This document shows positions 14,247 to 29,246 of a DNA stretch of 64,000 nucleotides, piece after piece. The DNA lies in contig JAXDDX010000011.1 of the NCBI GenBank assembly GCA_034670405.1, positions 2,525,501 to 2,589,500 on the forward strand, given 5' to 3'. Under the pieces are notes generated by a model. That model was not told where the DNA came from, did not search any database, and saw nothing but the letters and a program-made list of their open reading frames with translations. The translations under genes were made by a program, and so were the position numbers. Within the stretch, counting starts at the first letter, position 1. Each line of letters opens with the position of its first letter. Source of the stretch: Hoplostethus atlanticus (lineage: Eukaryota; Chordata; Actinopteri; Trachichthyiformes; Trachichthyidae).

Positions 14247-17200
14247 CAGGTTTTGAGGCATTAAGGACCTCTCGTGCCAAGTGTCCTTTGAAGCCAGCCT
14301 GGAGGATGGTGACTGCCTGGATCTCCTTATCTGTCAGCTGCCTGTCTCCCCGGCCCTCTGACACCGCTTCCACTAAACACACAGAGACAGCACAGCAGTG
14401 TAAACTATGTATTTACATGGAAGTTCTTCTGTTAACGGTCTTGGAATAGCAGAAGGGCGGGGTTTGCCACGTAGGACAATACAATGAGTGCCAGAAAGTC
14501 ACACAATTAAAGGGATGTATTTTTAAAAAATCTTACACTATCCTGATAGGATAACCCCCATCCATTTGGTGCTCCAACCACGTTACACAAAGAATTATTT
14601 TAAAATTCTATTTAAAAAAAACAAATGATTACATTTTCTAAAACTGTAAGCAAACAGATCAATAGCCAGTAACCTCGTAAAAATGTAATATATAGTTTTA
14701 TTTTCATGCCAGCAGTCATATTGGCTCCTACATGTAGTGGAGCGCTCCCTGGTGTCAGTGCTGAAGAGTGAGGGGTCAGTAGTGAGGGCCTGCACAGCAA
14801 ACCGCTCCTCTGCTGTCAGCTTCCTGTCCAGGGCCTCAGACAGCATGTGGTATACGGCCTTGTTAAACACCTATACACACACACACACACACACACGGCT
14901 ATGTTACATTGGCTTTGAACGTGACTAAGGAATAAATGTATTAATATGTATTTATATGTATGTAATTGTAAATGTGTAAAAAAACATAGGAATGTAAGGT
15001 ATTCAGTTTATATATGAGTGTGGTTGCCTTTGTGTGTGTGTGTGTGTGTGTGTATCTCAGCAAGCTACCCTGTGGTGTTCCCATCTCCCAAGGGCAGTGT
15101 TGATGTTTTGGGGACAGTAGGCCTCCTCCAGCGCCTTCCTGGCTGCTGGCTGGTCCTGCTCATTGCTGAAGGAGGCCACCACTCTGGCCAGGGCTGTCAG
15201 GATGGATGAGGCCTGCTTACTGAAACGCACACTTTCCTGGACACCACAGGGAAGGAGTGGGGAAACGGTGCAAATTAAACAGAACGTTAAGTTAATCGGA
15301 AGAGAAAAGGAGTATGCCCGCAACGTGATTAAACAGAATTCCACTGGTTGAATGCAATGGGAGACCATGCTGAGATCAGTTTTTTTTAATAATAACAGAA
15401 ATCCAAAGTAATAATATTAAATAGAAGATATATGAGAAACACTTCAATCAATCAAAATACCTCAACTTATTTCTGTGGTCCAGCTAGATGCATGGCATCT
15501 AGCTTAGACTGATCTGTAATATACCAGGAAGTGCCTGTTCTGCTTACTGTGGTACTGTGAATGTAACTGCCAGTGCGATCACAACCATAAACTATGCCAA
15601 CTGACACATAAAGAGCAGTAATGTACGACACTAATGCAGAAAACAAAAATCTAAGATCTAAGAAATCTAATAAGAAAAAAAACCTAGGGTGCCTAAGACA
15701 TTTGCACAGTACTTTATGTGAATGTTTTCCGTTCCTGTTTCATTATGTTTTTGACGCTGCTTGTGGCAAGACATTCCCCCACTGGGATTAATCAAGCATT
15801 CATTGATTCATACATTTCTTTCTACATTCCATTTCCCACTCACTACCTCCCCCTCTCACAGCTTTTTTTGTTTTTTGTGTATCGTGACTCACATTAGCTT
15901 TTTGTGAGACAGGAAGTGAGTTGGAGATGGAGAAGGAAATGAAAGCAAAACACATAGAATCCCTTCAATAGAAATGCACTTGAAGAGGTGTAGCAGTAAA
16001 TGTGGTGTAATGAACAAGATGTAGGTTATGCAGAGTTTTGTTTACATTCATTTAGTTGTGGTGCCCCCTGCAGCTGGAAAATTGCTCCCACAGATAAAAA
16101 ATGGAAATACAAATGGAAATGAATCATTTGGCTTTATTGTTCAGCCCGCCCACAAAAAAACGTCACTTGCTATTGCAATTACAGCACAATTGTCCTCTAA
16201 AACATCTACTGGAACTGAAATGGACTGAAGAACAAAACTGGGTCTCGGAACCAAAATTACCTCTCACGTCTACAAGAAATTCTACAGCAAACACTGGGTT
16301 ATGGGATGTGCCAGCATTGTCCTGATAACCGAGGGGCTCACTCACCTTGGTGAGGTGTGGCATGACGGTTTCCTCATCTCCAAAGATGAAGGGTGTCCTG
16401 CTGTACAGGTGGATGTGGTAGCCCAGTGCTGCCCTTGTGTGGATGCACAGCACATGGCGCCTGGAGGGAGCGGGTACAGGGGATACAGGTAAACACACAT
16501 ACTGCAGGCTATACATTACTCTAATCATTTCACACTGATCTGATCAGATTTTACATTTTAGGCATCTATCTGATGGTCCTACACAAAGCAACTTACGATG
16601 AATGCAACAGTAGAGTAAGCTTAAGTTCCTACATCAACAAAATTACAAGCAGAGAATCGTAAGAAGTGCAAAGGTCACCCTTCGCCCATCGCCCATTGCG
16701 CAAATGCACAAACCAATAGAACATCCTACCCTAACCCTATAAGAAAAAAAGCCTTTCCATTCATAAAGATGGAGCTCTGTTCTTGACTGGGTCAAGCAGG
16801 CACCGGTGCTGCAGCCTAATCTTTCTGCCTAGTGCCAGGCTGAGTGCACAGGGCCTGGTCAGGCCTGACAGAGTGGAACCCCACTTCCCTGGCCCCATTA
16901 GCTTTACATAATTCAGCCATCACAGCCTAACTAGATGGATGAGCACTGAGCCAGAGTGGGGCAAATGCTCTAGAGGACAGGGGAATGCATACGAGAGAGG
17001 CAAAAGGGGAATGAATCGGAGAAGGAAGAAGGAAAAAGTGTAAAGTAAGGGACAGACGAGATAGAAAGGGAGACATACAAAAGAGAAAAACACTAGAACA
17101 AATTAGGCAAACGTTCAAATAATATGGCTAGAGAGAGAACGGGGGGGTAGGGGAGAGACTTTGAAGAAATTGACACATTAATTGACACAGTACCCTCCAG

Positions 17201-18501
17201 AGAGATGACAGAGAGAGAGTGAGGAAGAGAGAAACACAGAAAGTCTTGAGATTGATTGCTGCACAAAAGCATTGGCGAATCAGCGTTGTTTCTTGGAGAG
17301 TGTATTCCACGGGGCCTACAGGCATGATAAGTTGAGTGCTATGTGTGTGATTGTGGCTCTGTGGTAATTGCACTGAAGCGTACCTCCGCCTGACCCCAGA
17401 AACTAGGCCCTCTGCTTCTAGGCCAAGTAGCATCCATTAATAGAGACTAGGACAAACGTTTTTTTACTGCTTCTCAGAGAATCTGAGGTACGCAGATATC
17501 CTCTGCTCACTTTTAGCTTTGCAATTCTTAGCTCAAGGTAGATCTCTGCATAGCGGCAGAAATCAGAACAATGGTGAAAAGGTTATACATTTCATTTGGT
17601 GGATGGTTTGCTTATGTTGCTGCTCCAATCTATTACTGTTGATCAACATGTAGTTTTCAGTATTCTCTGGTGTGATAGCGTAATGCTACTTGGTCTGGTA
17701 TAGTATTGTAAATCAATATTGTCACAGCCCTACCCTGGAGGTAAGGTGAGCAGGGCTGCCTTGGAGGAGGTGGTCTGGATGAGGAGGACTGGCAGCTGAG
17801 ACTCCAGGCTCTTCCAGGAGTAGGGCTGGGCGAGGAGAACAGCAGACCTGCACACTGCTGAGATCAGAATCAGAAACCCAGTGGTATGTTGCTGTTTGGC
17901 AGTATGGTGGTGGTAAAGTAGACTTGAGTCAAGCTCCCTATGTTGCTTATTATTTAACAATCCTCTATGTCAACAATTGTGTGTGTGTGTGTGCGCGGAT
18001 AAACCTTTACTCTCCTCGGCTGTCTCTCCCCAGTTTAGCAGAGCAGAGAAGCTGACAAGGATCTGGGAAGGTTGCAGGCTGTCCACGTACAGGTAGTGAG
18101 AGCCTCTCTCCTCTGGACACTGGGGAAAACACACACACACACACCTTTAGTTATTGGTATGAAGGGAGACAACGAACAAGTGAAAGAGAGAGAAAGAGGA
18201 GAGAGCCGCAGGGAGAGATAATGGATAAATTGATAGAGGGGTGGCTTTGTGAAAGAGAGGATAGAAGAAAGTATAGAGAAAAGGCAGGGAAGAGGAGGAA
18301 GTAAGTGGAGGGATTAAGAAGAGAGAGTCGAGTAAGGTAAAGAAGCATTTGAGGTAGCGGAAGAGAAAGAAAATGGCAAAAAAGAGAGCGATGGAGAACA
18401 GGAGAAGAGGGAGAGAATAAAAACGTGTCTGGGATGAGAAGCAGAATCAAGCGTTCCTTCTGAATTCCAGATGCACACAGACACAGTGAGCAGGCCTCAA
18501 A

Positions 18502-18555
<54 letters not shown>

Positions 18556-18714
18556 TGCTTGTGGTACTAATAGGTAATGTCCTTTGAGAACTTACCATAT
18601 TCATTAGTTCCCAGAGACAGGCAGGACATGTGTGTAATGGCATCAGGCCAACATTAGAGGATACTATGTATTGGGTTAGGTTGGGTTGGCAAGTCATTTG
18701 CTCTCTTGGTGCGT

Positions 18715-18766
<52 letters not shown>

Positions 18767-19303
18767 ATAAGTGTACTTGAGGGTTAGCTGCAACACATGA
18801 CCCAGGGAGGCGTCCGGCCATAGCAGTGGAGAGGGTGGACGTTCCAGTGCAGTTGATGCCTGTGGTAGATGTTTTGGACGAGATGGTGCTCTGCAGGCAA
18901 CAATACCGAAAGCTAAGAGCAATACATCCAATATACAAACAACATTAATGTGTCAAAGTCAAAACATTTGGGAATAACTGGAAAGTTTTCAGCTATCCTT
19001 ATAACTATCAACACTGGAGTGCTAAACAGGTGCTGAAAGAAGTCCACAGGTTCATGCCTACCTTAAAATGAGATTTTTGGAAATGGTTTGGGTAGGTGTG
19101 TGGCTTATGGAACACCAAGAGTGTCCTGAAAAAAATTTGCAAATTCATGTCAGTCATTTGCAAGAATTTGCAAGGTTTCTTAACCGTAGGAAAGGTGCTC
19201 CAGACAGACACCTAAAGGGTTTTCAAGTGCTGAAATTTATATTTAGCAAAAACATGCTTTTTATCACTACAGTCCAACCCCAGTCTATATAGTTATGCAT
19301 GAG

Positions 19304-19361
<58 letters not shown>

Positions 19362-19918
19362 GTGTGTGTCTCTCACTGGAAGCATTTAGCAAAGTCATCC
19401 AGATCCACCCAGGTCTCCTGCAGCATCGGTTTGTCAGCAGCTGAGTGCTCCTTGGTCACTGGCTGATCTAGACCGAGACCCTTCGGTGTCTCACCCACAT
19501 TCTGCTCTGCAGGGAGAGAAGGCACTAAATAGCATAGGAAAAATGTATCATCCTTATCAAGCTGAGTAACATCAGGTTGACTGGAGCTTTTCATGGCACA
19601 CTTAATAGCAAAAGGATAAAGAATGGCTTCTGAAAATTCCCATTTGAAAATGCTGTGGGCAACAGAATGCTTTTCCTCTTGTGACTCATGGCAAGTTATC
19701 GTAGACTCTAATCATTATCTTGAACACCGTGAGTCGAAATGGCCAAACTCCCACATAATGGCATAGTGTAAGCGCACATGCACACGCACACTCCCACTCA
19801 CTAACTCCCACAATCCCCATGCATGCATGAGCAAAATCATAGGCATATGCACACAGACACACTCCCCCCCCCCCCCCCCCCCCCCAAAAAAATAATAAAC
19901 GTTAGTTATAAATGTTAG

Positions 19919-19960
<42 letters not shown>

Positions 19961-20503
19961 ACTCTGCCCCCAAGCTCAACTCAAAGCGAGAGTCTGATCA
20001 GAAAGCTGAGGCAGCCAGGGCCAGTGTCTCTGCTGCTGAGCCATGGTGGTCTGCTCAGTCAAACTGCAGGTGTTACTAAGCAACTAAACGGGGGCAGAGA
20101 GAAGGCGGGTAATTGGCCGGTTGTCATAAGGCATAATTTCAGACCCATCTTCTTCAAAGAGTCTTGGCCAACCAATGGAGGGATGGAGAGAAGGATGGAG
20201 GGAGGGGAGGCGAGAGATGCGCAGATATCTTCTAATCTCACTAATTGGGCTATACTGTGCTCATGCGCTCCAAGTCGGCCTATAATAGAGACCTACACTA
20301 GATTTATCATTTCCAGTAAACCACAATTAATGAGCTACCGCACGTTCTTCTAGGCTACAATTAGACCTTGTGTAAGTCAATCTATTGCCTGTTGTGTACA
20401 GTGTAAAGTACATTGTAGATTATTCTCCACATAATGAGTAGCCCGGCCTATACCATTGGAGTTGGCATCATCGTCCTTCTTCCTGTCCTCTGCAGTAACC
20501 TAA

Positions 20504-20559
<56 letters not shown>

Positions 20560-21120
20560 TGTGATTCGGCTGAAACAAAATGAGCGCCAAGAGAAAGAGA
20601 GAGGGATGCATGAACAGTGAGTTGGTGATAGAGTAACAGTGCCAGATATGCCTCCACCCTCTAGTGATGCCATGCCAGCTGTGGCGTTGCGCCATTCACC
20701 ACAGGAGCAGAGACATGGTTTCATGTGACAAGGGCTTCTCCTCCCCAGCTAAAAACACCAGTAGGGAACAACAGCTCTAATTTACTTAGGCTGTCGGATT
20801 AGGAGTTATTATATTATTTAGCATGTTATTTCTCTTACAGGGGAATTAATCAGCAGCTGATTTCACACTAGTCTGCCCAAGACAATAAACAGATACAGCT
20901 AACAAGTCATTATCACATCGGTACAAATATGATCTGGTGAGTTATTACTCTGTTTGAGAAACACAGGTAGTGGTGTGACCTGGAAAAAGGCATCACTGGT
21001 GCCTAACAATTAGTGGCATTACATAGTGTACCAGTGAATGTCCAGCAGTTTACTAAGCTGTGAAAAAGAATTATGGCTTCATGCGGTGTGACTTCACAGC
21101 AACCAAGACTCTGATGAGTC

Positions 21121-21171
<51 letters not shown>

Positions 21172-22051
21172 CACACTTGACCTCTTATCCACCATGACAC
21201 CAGCCCTTTCTCGGAAAATGTGTGTATGTATCCATGTGCCTGCAACTGTGTGTGTGTGTGTGTGTGTTCATGTGGGTGTGCACATGACTTTAAGACATAG
21301 AAAAACTTTGATCAAGGTTTTAAGGCATGCCATGTCTAGTCCACCCACAGCATGACATTTTATTATACTGCCTGTCATACCCATAAACAGTCATAGGACA
21401 TCCTCATACATAAAGACTGATAGAGCTTACCCTCCAGGGGTTTAAGCTGCTGCTTGCTCAGGAGACACAGTTTTCTGTGATAAAACTGGCGGGCAAGGAT
21501 GGGCATTTCTTTAATCTCAAACTTCATGGGGCTTTATTTTCCCACACTGAGTGTCAGCCAGAGTTAAGTCTTTTTCTCTCCAAGTGACTCTCCATATTTT
21601 TTTTTTTCCCCTGAAGTGTCCTCCAATTCATACATGAAAGAAATAAAACAACATACAACACTTTTCTGTGGCTATTCACATTTCACAGGCACAAGAGGAT
21701 CCATTGTTCTCAGAGGGCAGACTGCATAGTGGGAAGTGTGGTTCTCTGGCACAGCTAAACTTTGGTGATTTAGTGATTATCCACATTCCAAGCATATAGT
21801 TTACATCAGGACCTAATTCTTTAGCGTTACACTAAAGTAGAGTGGAGTAGAGTGGAGTGAGTCGGCCCTGTTCAGGCTACTAGGGATGTCATGTGATGCC
21901 ACCTTCTTCTATCCTGGGAGCTAGGCGCAGTTGGCTCTGATGGCCCGGGCTGAGAGAAACAGAGGGAGGGGTCAATATAGCAACAATCCCTTCGCGCTTG
22001 ATGTAAGGTCCCCTGAGCATGTGACCCAACACGTGCTTGTGAAGAGCATGA

Positions 22052-22104
<53 letters not shown>

Positions 22105-25100
22105 TAAAAGCAAGCCTAAGTGTGGCACATACACACACACACACATACACAGATGCGTCCGCACATCAAATTAGTGTGTCCATACTGGCCTAGCCTAACC
22201 ACTCTATAACTGGTCACAGTTACACAAGAGGGCGATTAATATGAACTCTATTTTTTCTCTGTACGCTAGGAGTGAAGTGTAATAATGAGCCCCCCAGGAG
22301 ACACAGACACTGATGGCTCACCATCTAATTGCACTGCTTTTTTCATCAGCACAGTACACGACCTCTCCCTGTATGAAACCCACGCGCCCCGTTCACCACC
22401 ACCACACACCAGAGACTCTCTCTTCCCCTCTGTCTCTCTTTCTTCCTCTGCTTTCATCTCTCCCTTCCCAACTGTCACCTTCTTTCCATTTTTCTTTCTC
22501 CCTCATTTCTCTTTCAGTACAGATGTCCCCCCTCTCTTCCTTTCTATCTTTGTTTCTATCCCTGTCTCTATGTCTGTATGTGTCTCTCTGATGCTGCTCT
22601 GCACCCCACCCCCCTCATTCTCCCTTCCCTCACTGGTTCTCTCTTTAGTGCAGATGTGCCCCTGGTCAGTGCTGGCCTGGCTGGGAGACAGCAGAAGTGA
22701 CATTGAGACTGAGGGATGGTAGGCTCTTGTTGTCACTGACACAGAACGCAGCTCTGATGTGCTTTCTACAACATGCTAACAGGGCAGACGGGGGGGAAAG
22801 GGAGCGGGGAGGAGGGGATAAAGGAGTGAGGGAATAAGAAGAAGAGGCAACAAAATTTTGCAGACAGCTACTACTATATTTTATGTTTCTGTGCGTTTGT
22901 TTTTCTACAACTGACAGCTAGTCGCCGAAGCTAATGTCGTTTGGCACTTTTGGTTGAAGAGGATTAGCCAGATCCCCACAGACATTACTATGAACAGCAT
23001 GGTGATAACAGACAATCTTTCCAGATTCAACAGCGCAAGGTTCTGTTTCATTTACAATCCAAACATGCAGAATATATTACTAAACGACTACATATTACTA
23101 AAAACAACTTGTGGCTCTGGCAGAGAGCAGTCCTAAGTACCTCAGTGTTGTCAGTGCTGCTCGGTGAGTTAGTGCTGGGTTCAGCTGCACCAGGCTCCAG
23201 GCCCTCGCTTTCACTCTCCTCTTTCTCGGCAAACGACAGAGTGGAGTTGCAGGAACGCCTCCTGTGACCGCTCTGCTTGGGCTCCCTGAAACACACACGC
23301 ACGCGCACACACACACACTTTGTGTGACACTATCCTAAGCACATACTGTAAACATATCATAATCAGTAAGTCAGACACATCACATTAGACATCACATCTT
23401 GGCACAAACAATATTTCTGCCAAACATTGCCCTCAGTCAAGATGGGAATTGCCATTTGGCAACAAATAAATCTGCATTAAACTGTGGGCTTTGAGGCACA
23501 AAACTGTTATGAAAATGCCCATATACTGTCCATTGCCCAAAATGTTGCCTGTGTATCATGGCCCTGTGTTGTTGTGGAGGGAAGGAGTAAGAGAGGGGAG
23601 GAAGAAAGGGAAGAAGAAAGGATACGATGTGATAATAATGGTAATAATTATGTGAGACTTTATTGATCCCTGAAGGTAAATTCTCTTTTTTCTCTGGGAG
23701 GTCACAGCACAGGCCCAGCTACAGAACAGCGTCCCTGCAGCTGGTAGGGATTCAGTGTGTTGCTCAAGGACACTTCTTCAGGGCGGATGCTTGCCAACAC
23801 GGGGGCTTGAATGCGGGTCCTCCAAATGAAGGACCACTACGGCAGACAGACAAGCAGGACAGTAGGAAAGAAAAGACCAATCTCAGCTTTTCAGTTTTAG
23901 ACAGCTTCAGTGTACGCACAGTTCTGGGATTGGGCCAATGCTGCTCTTGATGCGGTAGGAGAGGAAAGGGCTGGAGACCTCGATGAACTGTTCCGGTTTC
24001 AGCACAGGGGGCTCTGCAGGAGGAGAAAACACTCACACATGACTCACACACTCACACACTGCTCTTTGCACATTCGTTTTGTCTGTCTTTATTGCTTTTT
24101 CTGCTTTTCACTCGGAGTTCAGCGGATGTCAGATATGCCCGAGCAAGCAGCTATTTTCAGTGCTGAAATACTGTAGCTATCCCCTTCCTATTTGCATTTC
24201 AGCATATGCCTTCCGTAGGTTCGAAATCCCCTGAATTAACACTAGCCCTTATTTATTATACTCAGCTATGCTTTATCCCTCAATTTGTTTTTGTAATACC
24301 ATTCCCTCCATTCTCCTATCATCCTGTAATCTCTTGCTTATGTCTTCACTGTCTGCCTTTTCTCGCTACTCTCCTTATCCCATACCCCATAGGCAAAACA
24401 TTTTTCCCTGCTCCACAGTTCCTCGTTTAATGATTTTTTGTCTCCCTTTCCCTCTCACCCCGGGGTTCGTCAGTGACTAGGGTCTCCTTGCGGGGGCGGA
24501 TGAGTTTCCAGCGGGGCACAGGGGGCGTCTTAGGTGGGGTTTCCAGCGGGCATTCCCTGGTTCTGGTCAGCAGGACAACGTGACTGTACAGCCGGGAGAG
24601 ACCGTACCGACGTAGGCACTCTGAGGAATCTGCCTGTATGCCCCGCACATGCACACACACACAGACACGGAAATAAACACACGCGCACGTAAATATATAC
24701 TGAGATTTACTGTTGCCTATAACCTGTTATCCAAGCTCAGTTGTGTATCCAGTCGCCTTGTGAGTCAAGTCAAATTCTCAAAAGGGCATTCTGTTCTGAG
24801 ATCAGAGCTCGGAGGTGATATAACACCTCCAGCGGGGGAAAATCCTGGAAATTCTCCAACTATTAGGTTTATGGGTGTAAATAATAGAACAAGTGAAGCC
24901 TGTTGAGGAGAGTCATCCAAATAGAACACAACATGCCCCCAGATCACAAGCACTGGCATGTTTCATCTCTACCACCCACTGTTACAACAGGTCATTTTCA
25001 CGTTATTGTGCAATGTAACTGAGGTATCTGAGGCAGTAGATATGTTAACTGAAAAAGAGCTGGTTCAGTGCGAATGCATACTGAGGCACAACGATATGTG

Positions 25101-27807
25101 TAATCATTTAAAATCAAATCATACCTATTACACGTGTTACTAAAATCAGATGTGGCTTTTTAGAAATTGTTTTCTCTTTATACTTGGATCCATACAGATA
25201 AAAAAATACAATAGGACAAAAAGAAATGAGCAAGCCGTTGTACTAGAGGCAAGGTCAGAACATGGTCAGAACTTTCCCCTGGAGCTTGAACCTTAAATGC
25301 ACCAATAGTGCTGCTGCTTATAGGGCAGTGCTTTGCAATCCCAGTCCTCTGGACCCAGACCCCTGTTGATTTCCATTCTATCCATCTAATCAGGGACTAT
25401 TTTACACCTGGAATGCAAAACCACTGGCTTAGGTCATTGATAAGGTGCTGAGATACAAGCCATGGTTACACTTGTCATTGTAATACAATTTGAGGTATTA
25501 AGAGTACAAAGCTGTGCATCCACACTTGGCCTGAAAATGCCTGTTATGTATCTGTCTGTGGCTGGATTGCATCCAGATTATGTAAAATTCACATCACAAT
25601 GTGAGCCTGGCTGCTTTTAAGTCTTGTTTTTAAGCAATGTGAGCAAAATCACATTTTCATGCATGCAAATGTATTTTTGAATGCATCCTGGTGTGATTGG
25701 ATAACTAAAATTGCATTGAAAGAACAAGTGTACGCATAGCCACAGAGAAAGGGGGAGTACAGACATGCCTTACCATCTGACCAAACACAGAGGTCTTGTT
25801 ATCCAGCAGCTGAAGAGGGTGGTAGTTGGCACACACCACTATTTCTGGGGCAGGGGGGTATGTACCTGAGAAACACACACAGCGTAAGTGTTGCATAAAA
25901 GCAGGTAGACACAGAAAGGCACACACAAATACACACACACACACAGATACACATACAATAGAGTTTCATTGCACTGTAGATTCTGTAGTCTGTCCTTGTA
26001 CCATGAGTTGTCCGCATTTTTCTGAACCACTGTCACCAAGACAACGTTCTGTTGACTTCTGTTTCTGATTACATACACCAGCTCTAGTCACAACATGGTG
26101 TCATCTACCAATGGAACACACAGAGAAAATAACACAATGTCCAAATCCAATTCCTTACCTCTTATATGAGAGAACTAGAAATCTGAATCCGTAGGTATAA
26201 ATAAGGCAACAAGACAGGATCTAGGCTATGTTTGGAAGGATCTGCCCCCTATATCACATCTTAGTATGTATCAAATGAGGAGCACATAGGCCAGGAGACA
26301 TGGAAATTCAATTTGAAGGACCATGATAGAGAGAGATGGGAGCACCGTTAGGCTAATATAGAGACTACACATAAAGAATTGAAGAATTGAAGTGGTTCTC
26401 ACAGTGCAGAGTATGTATCTATGTGTTTCAATTTATGCATTTCAATGCAATGTACCAGTGAGCAGGGAAACAGTGAGAGTGAGAGTGCATATGAGTGTGT
26501 GCGTGTGTGTTTAGTGTTTTGTTTGCCTTAAGCACAAATGTTTTGTGGATTTATGCCACTTTACGTATGCATGTCACCACATTCTGTTAATCTTCAGCAC
26601 GTTAATTATCGTAAAAACAAGTGGGATTGTAGGAGAGAGCGAGGCAGCGATTCGTGTCAGCATTAGTAGGTTGGTGAATATGAGAGAGAGAGAGATAGAG
26701 AGAGAGATAGAGAGATAGAGAGAGAGAGTAGGGTGACATAACAGTTCTGTGATATCATCAAGTACCATTTCTTTCCCCTAAATCAAAGCACACAAGTTGT
26801 GTTATTAATTGTGCAGCCCCAATGAAGCATTTATCTATCCATCTCTGTGGCCCTAAACAACCTGTAGTCATAGACTCTCATTGTGACAAAATGTTTTATC
26901 CCATGGGTCCATCAGATCTTAACCACACTTCACTAGGGGGGGGGGGGGGGTGTTATTTTTAAACCATACACACAATAACCCAGCACTCCATATTACATGT
27001 GCTGGGGTAAACAGGAAGTGATGCATGAAACAGCAGGAAAGAGGGGGCAGGCTGACAGGTGACGGGGCTTAGAAATAGTGCTGTTTTGCAATGTAGCGTG
27101 ATGGTAACCTGGAGATCACCAGGGCAGGAGTATAAATGTTGCAGGGGTATGAGGGCGATTAGTGCTATACAAGGACAGAATTATTGATAGGTGTTTTCAG
27201 AGAGAATATGGGGAGTTTCTGTATGACAATGAAATATTGATCATCATGCGCCATACTATTTGAATTATGGATGCAGAGGGAGGAAAATAGAGTTTCGCAC
27301 ACATAACTGCACACGTGTACATGTATACATATAAAGACACAAATACTGATATAATTTATGTGTCTTGCACATTCATAGACTTGAACATGAACAAAATACT
27401 CAAAAATAAAATGGGTCTATGGTTAGGTCGACATGAATGTTTGCGTCTGTGTCTATGTGTGTGTATGCGCGTGTGTGTGTGTATGTCCATACTTTCTGTA
27501 GCAGGCTCAACTTCTTTCCCTTTTTTCTTTGCTGAACCTGACAAAAAAAACATTATATCAGACGTAAAGATAGATAAATCTACAAAATCTATATTAAAAA
27601 ACTTCAAACAAATATATCTCTTATCATCCAAAGTTTGGTTAAACCACAACTCAGTTGATCCCTCTGCTGATAAATCAATCAACTGATGAACATAAGTACC
27701 CTAAGTATGATTAGATAAAGCCCATGCACAAATCTAATCGATGATTTAACAGACTCACTCAATTAGATACGCAAGCAGTGTGAGTAATTGAAGTGCATTT
27801 CTGTGGG

Positions 27808-27840
<33 letters not shown>

Positions 27841-29209
27841 CTGTCACACAATCAGCACCTTTGCTTTTCTCTGGGCTCTTGGCTGTTGTGGGTGATTCAC
27901 TGGTGCAGTCATTCAGGCGGGAATCCCTCCCTGCAGCAGGTTCTGCAGCCTGGGGCTTCTCCTCCAGCAAACTCTCATCCGGGAAAGTAAATTTGGGAAT
28001 GGTGTCTTTTAAGACATCCCAGACTTTTCCTATGTATCTGGGCCTAAGACAAGGTTAAAGAGAATATCGCTGTTGTTTGCATGCTACCCCTTTGACATTT
28101 TGGTGAATACTGAGTCACGTTTGCTTAGTAAGAACGTCAACAAATCATAACATATTTTCCAGTAAAACATAGATGTCAAATTGCATTGTAAAAATAGATT
28201 GTTCTATTTGATTGATGATTATCTCACCAAAACATCCAGTCAAAATGTCAGCCTTACCTATGATCCAGATATGACCTTTAAAAGTCCTTTAAGTGCCTCA
28301 CTGCAATCCTAACATCTCTGCACTGCTCCAAGTTAACGTTTTCACAAAATTCTTGTTTAGCGTGTAAAACCTTTCATGGTCACGGCCCTGGCGCAATTCG
28401 CACACTGTGCTAACTATTTCACTGTTGTCATACATACTACCAAAAGCACAGTTGGTGTAAGGCTTTCTATGACAAAAGTCTCCTTACACACATCAGATTT
28501 AGCCTAAAATGTCCAATCAATGTTAAAATACATTGCCTGAGCATGAGTTAATCAATCACTTTGCCTCATCCTGATTTGTGGAGGGGGACCCTCGCATGTT
28601 GTGGTGGGTAAAGCTGGGGCCACCCACATTAAAAGAAATGAGAAATGAGTGCACTCATGGCACACATATGCCTGGCCTGTGGTTGTGTGTCTGCAAACAA
28701 CCAAATTATGCTTTAAATCTACCGACTTCTGCACATCATAAAAATAAAACTGTTTGTAAAATGTATTATTGTATTATAGTGTATATTGAATTCAGTTCAT
28801 TTTAAGGGCACCATACAATCTCTTGTAGGATTCTAAGGCATCCTTTAGAAGGTATTTTGATAAAAATCTCCAGACTTGGCTGCATGCTGATGAATCCATT
28901 GGTGTATGAAGCTGGAGCCTGGCAGCATCATACAGTTGATCTGGCAGTTGATTCCCAGCCTCTTAGCCAGGTTTATGGCACATCTCAAAGTCAGGCTAAC
29001 AGCATAGTGTGAAGCAGCGGCAGTGGTAATGATAGGCTACTATCTTTGTTGTACCAAAAACGGTGAGGTGCGTGTTTGTCACATTATTTTATTTGAGGCA
29101 CATCAATTTATGTAACTAAATAAAAGTAGTAAATAAAATAATGTGAAAGAGAAAGAGAAAGAGAATGACATAACAGGAAACAGTCCTGCGCGCAGTCCTG
29201 TGTGCACGC

Positions 29210-29246
<37 letters not shown>

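Noticed and set aside
21905..21960. Possible small adgb exon on the minus strand after TTTCTCTCAG
   Set aside because: A length of 47 does not fit the phase-0 junction between exons 13 and 14, and there is no similarity.
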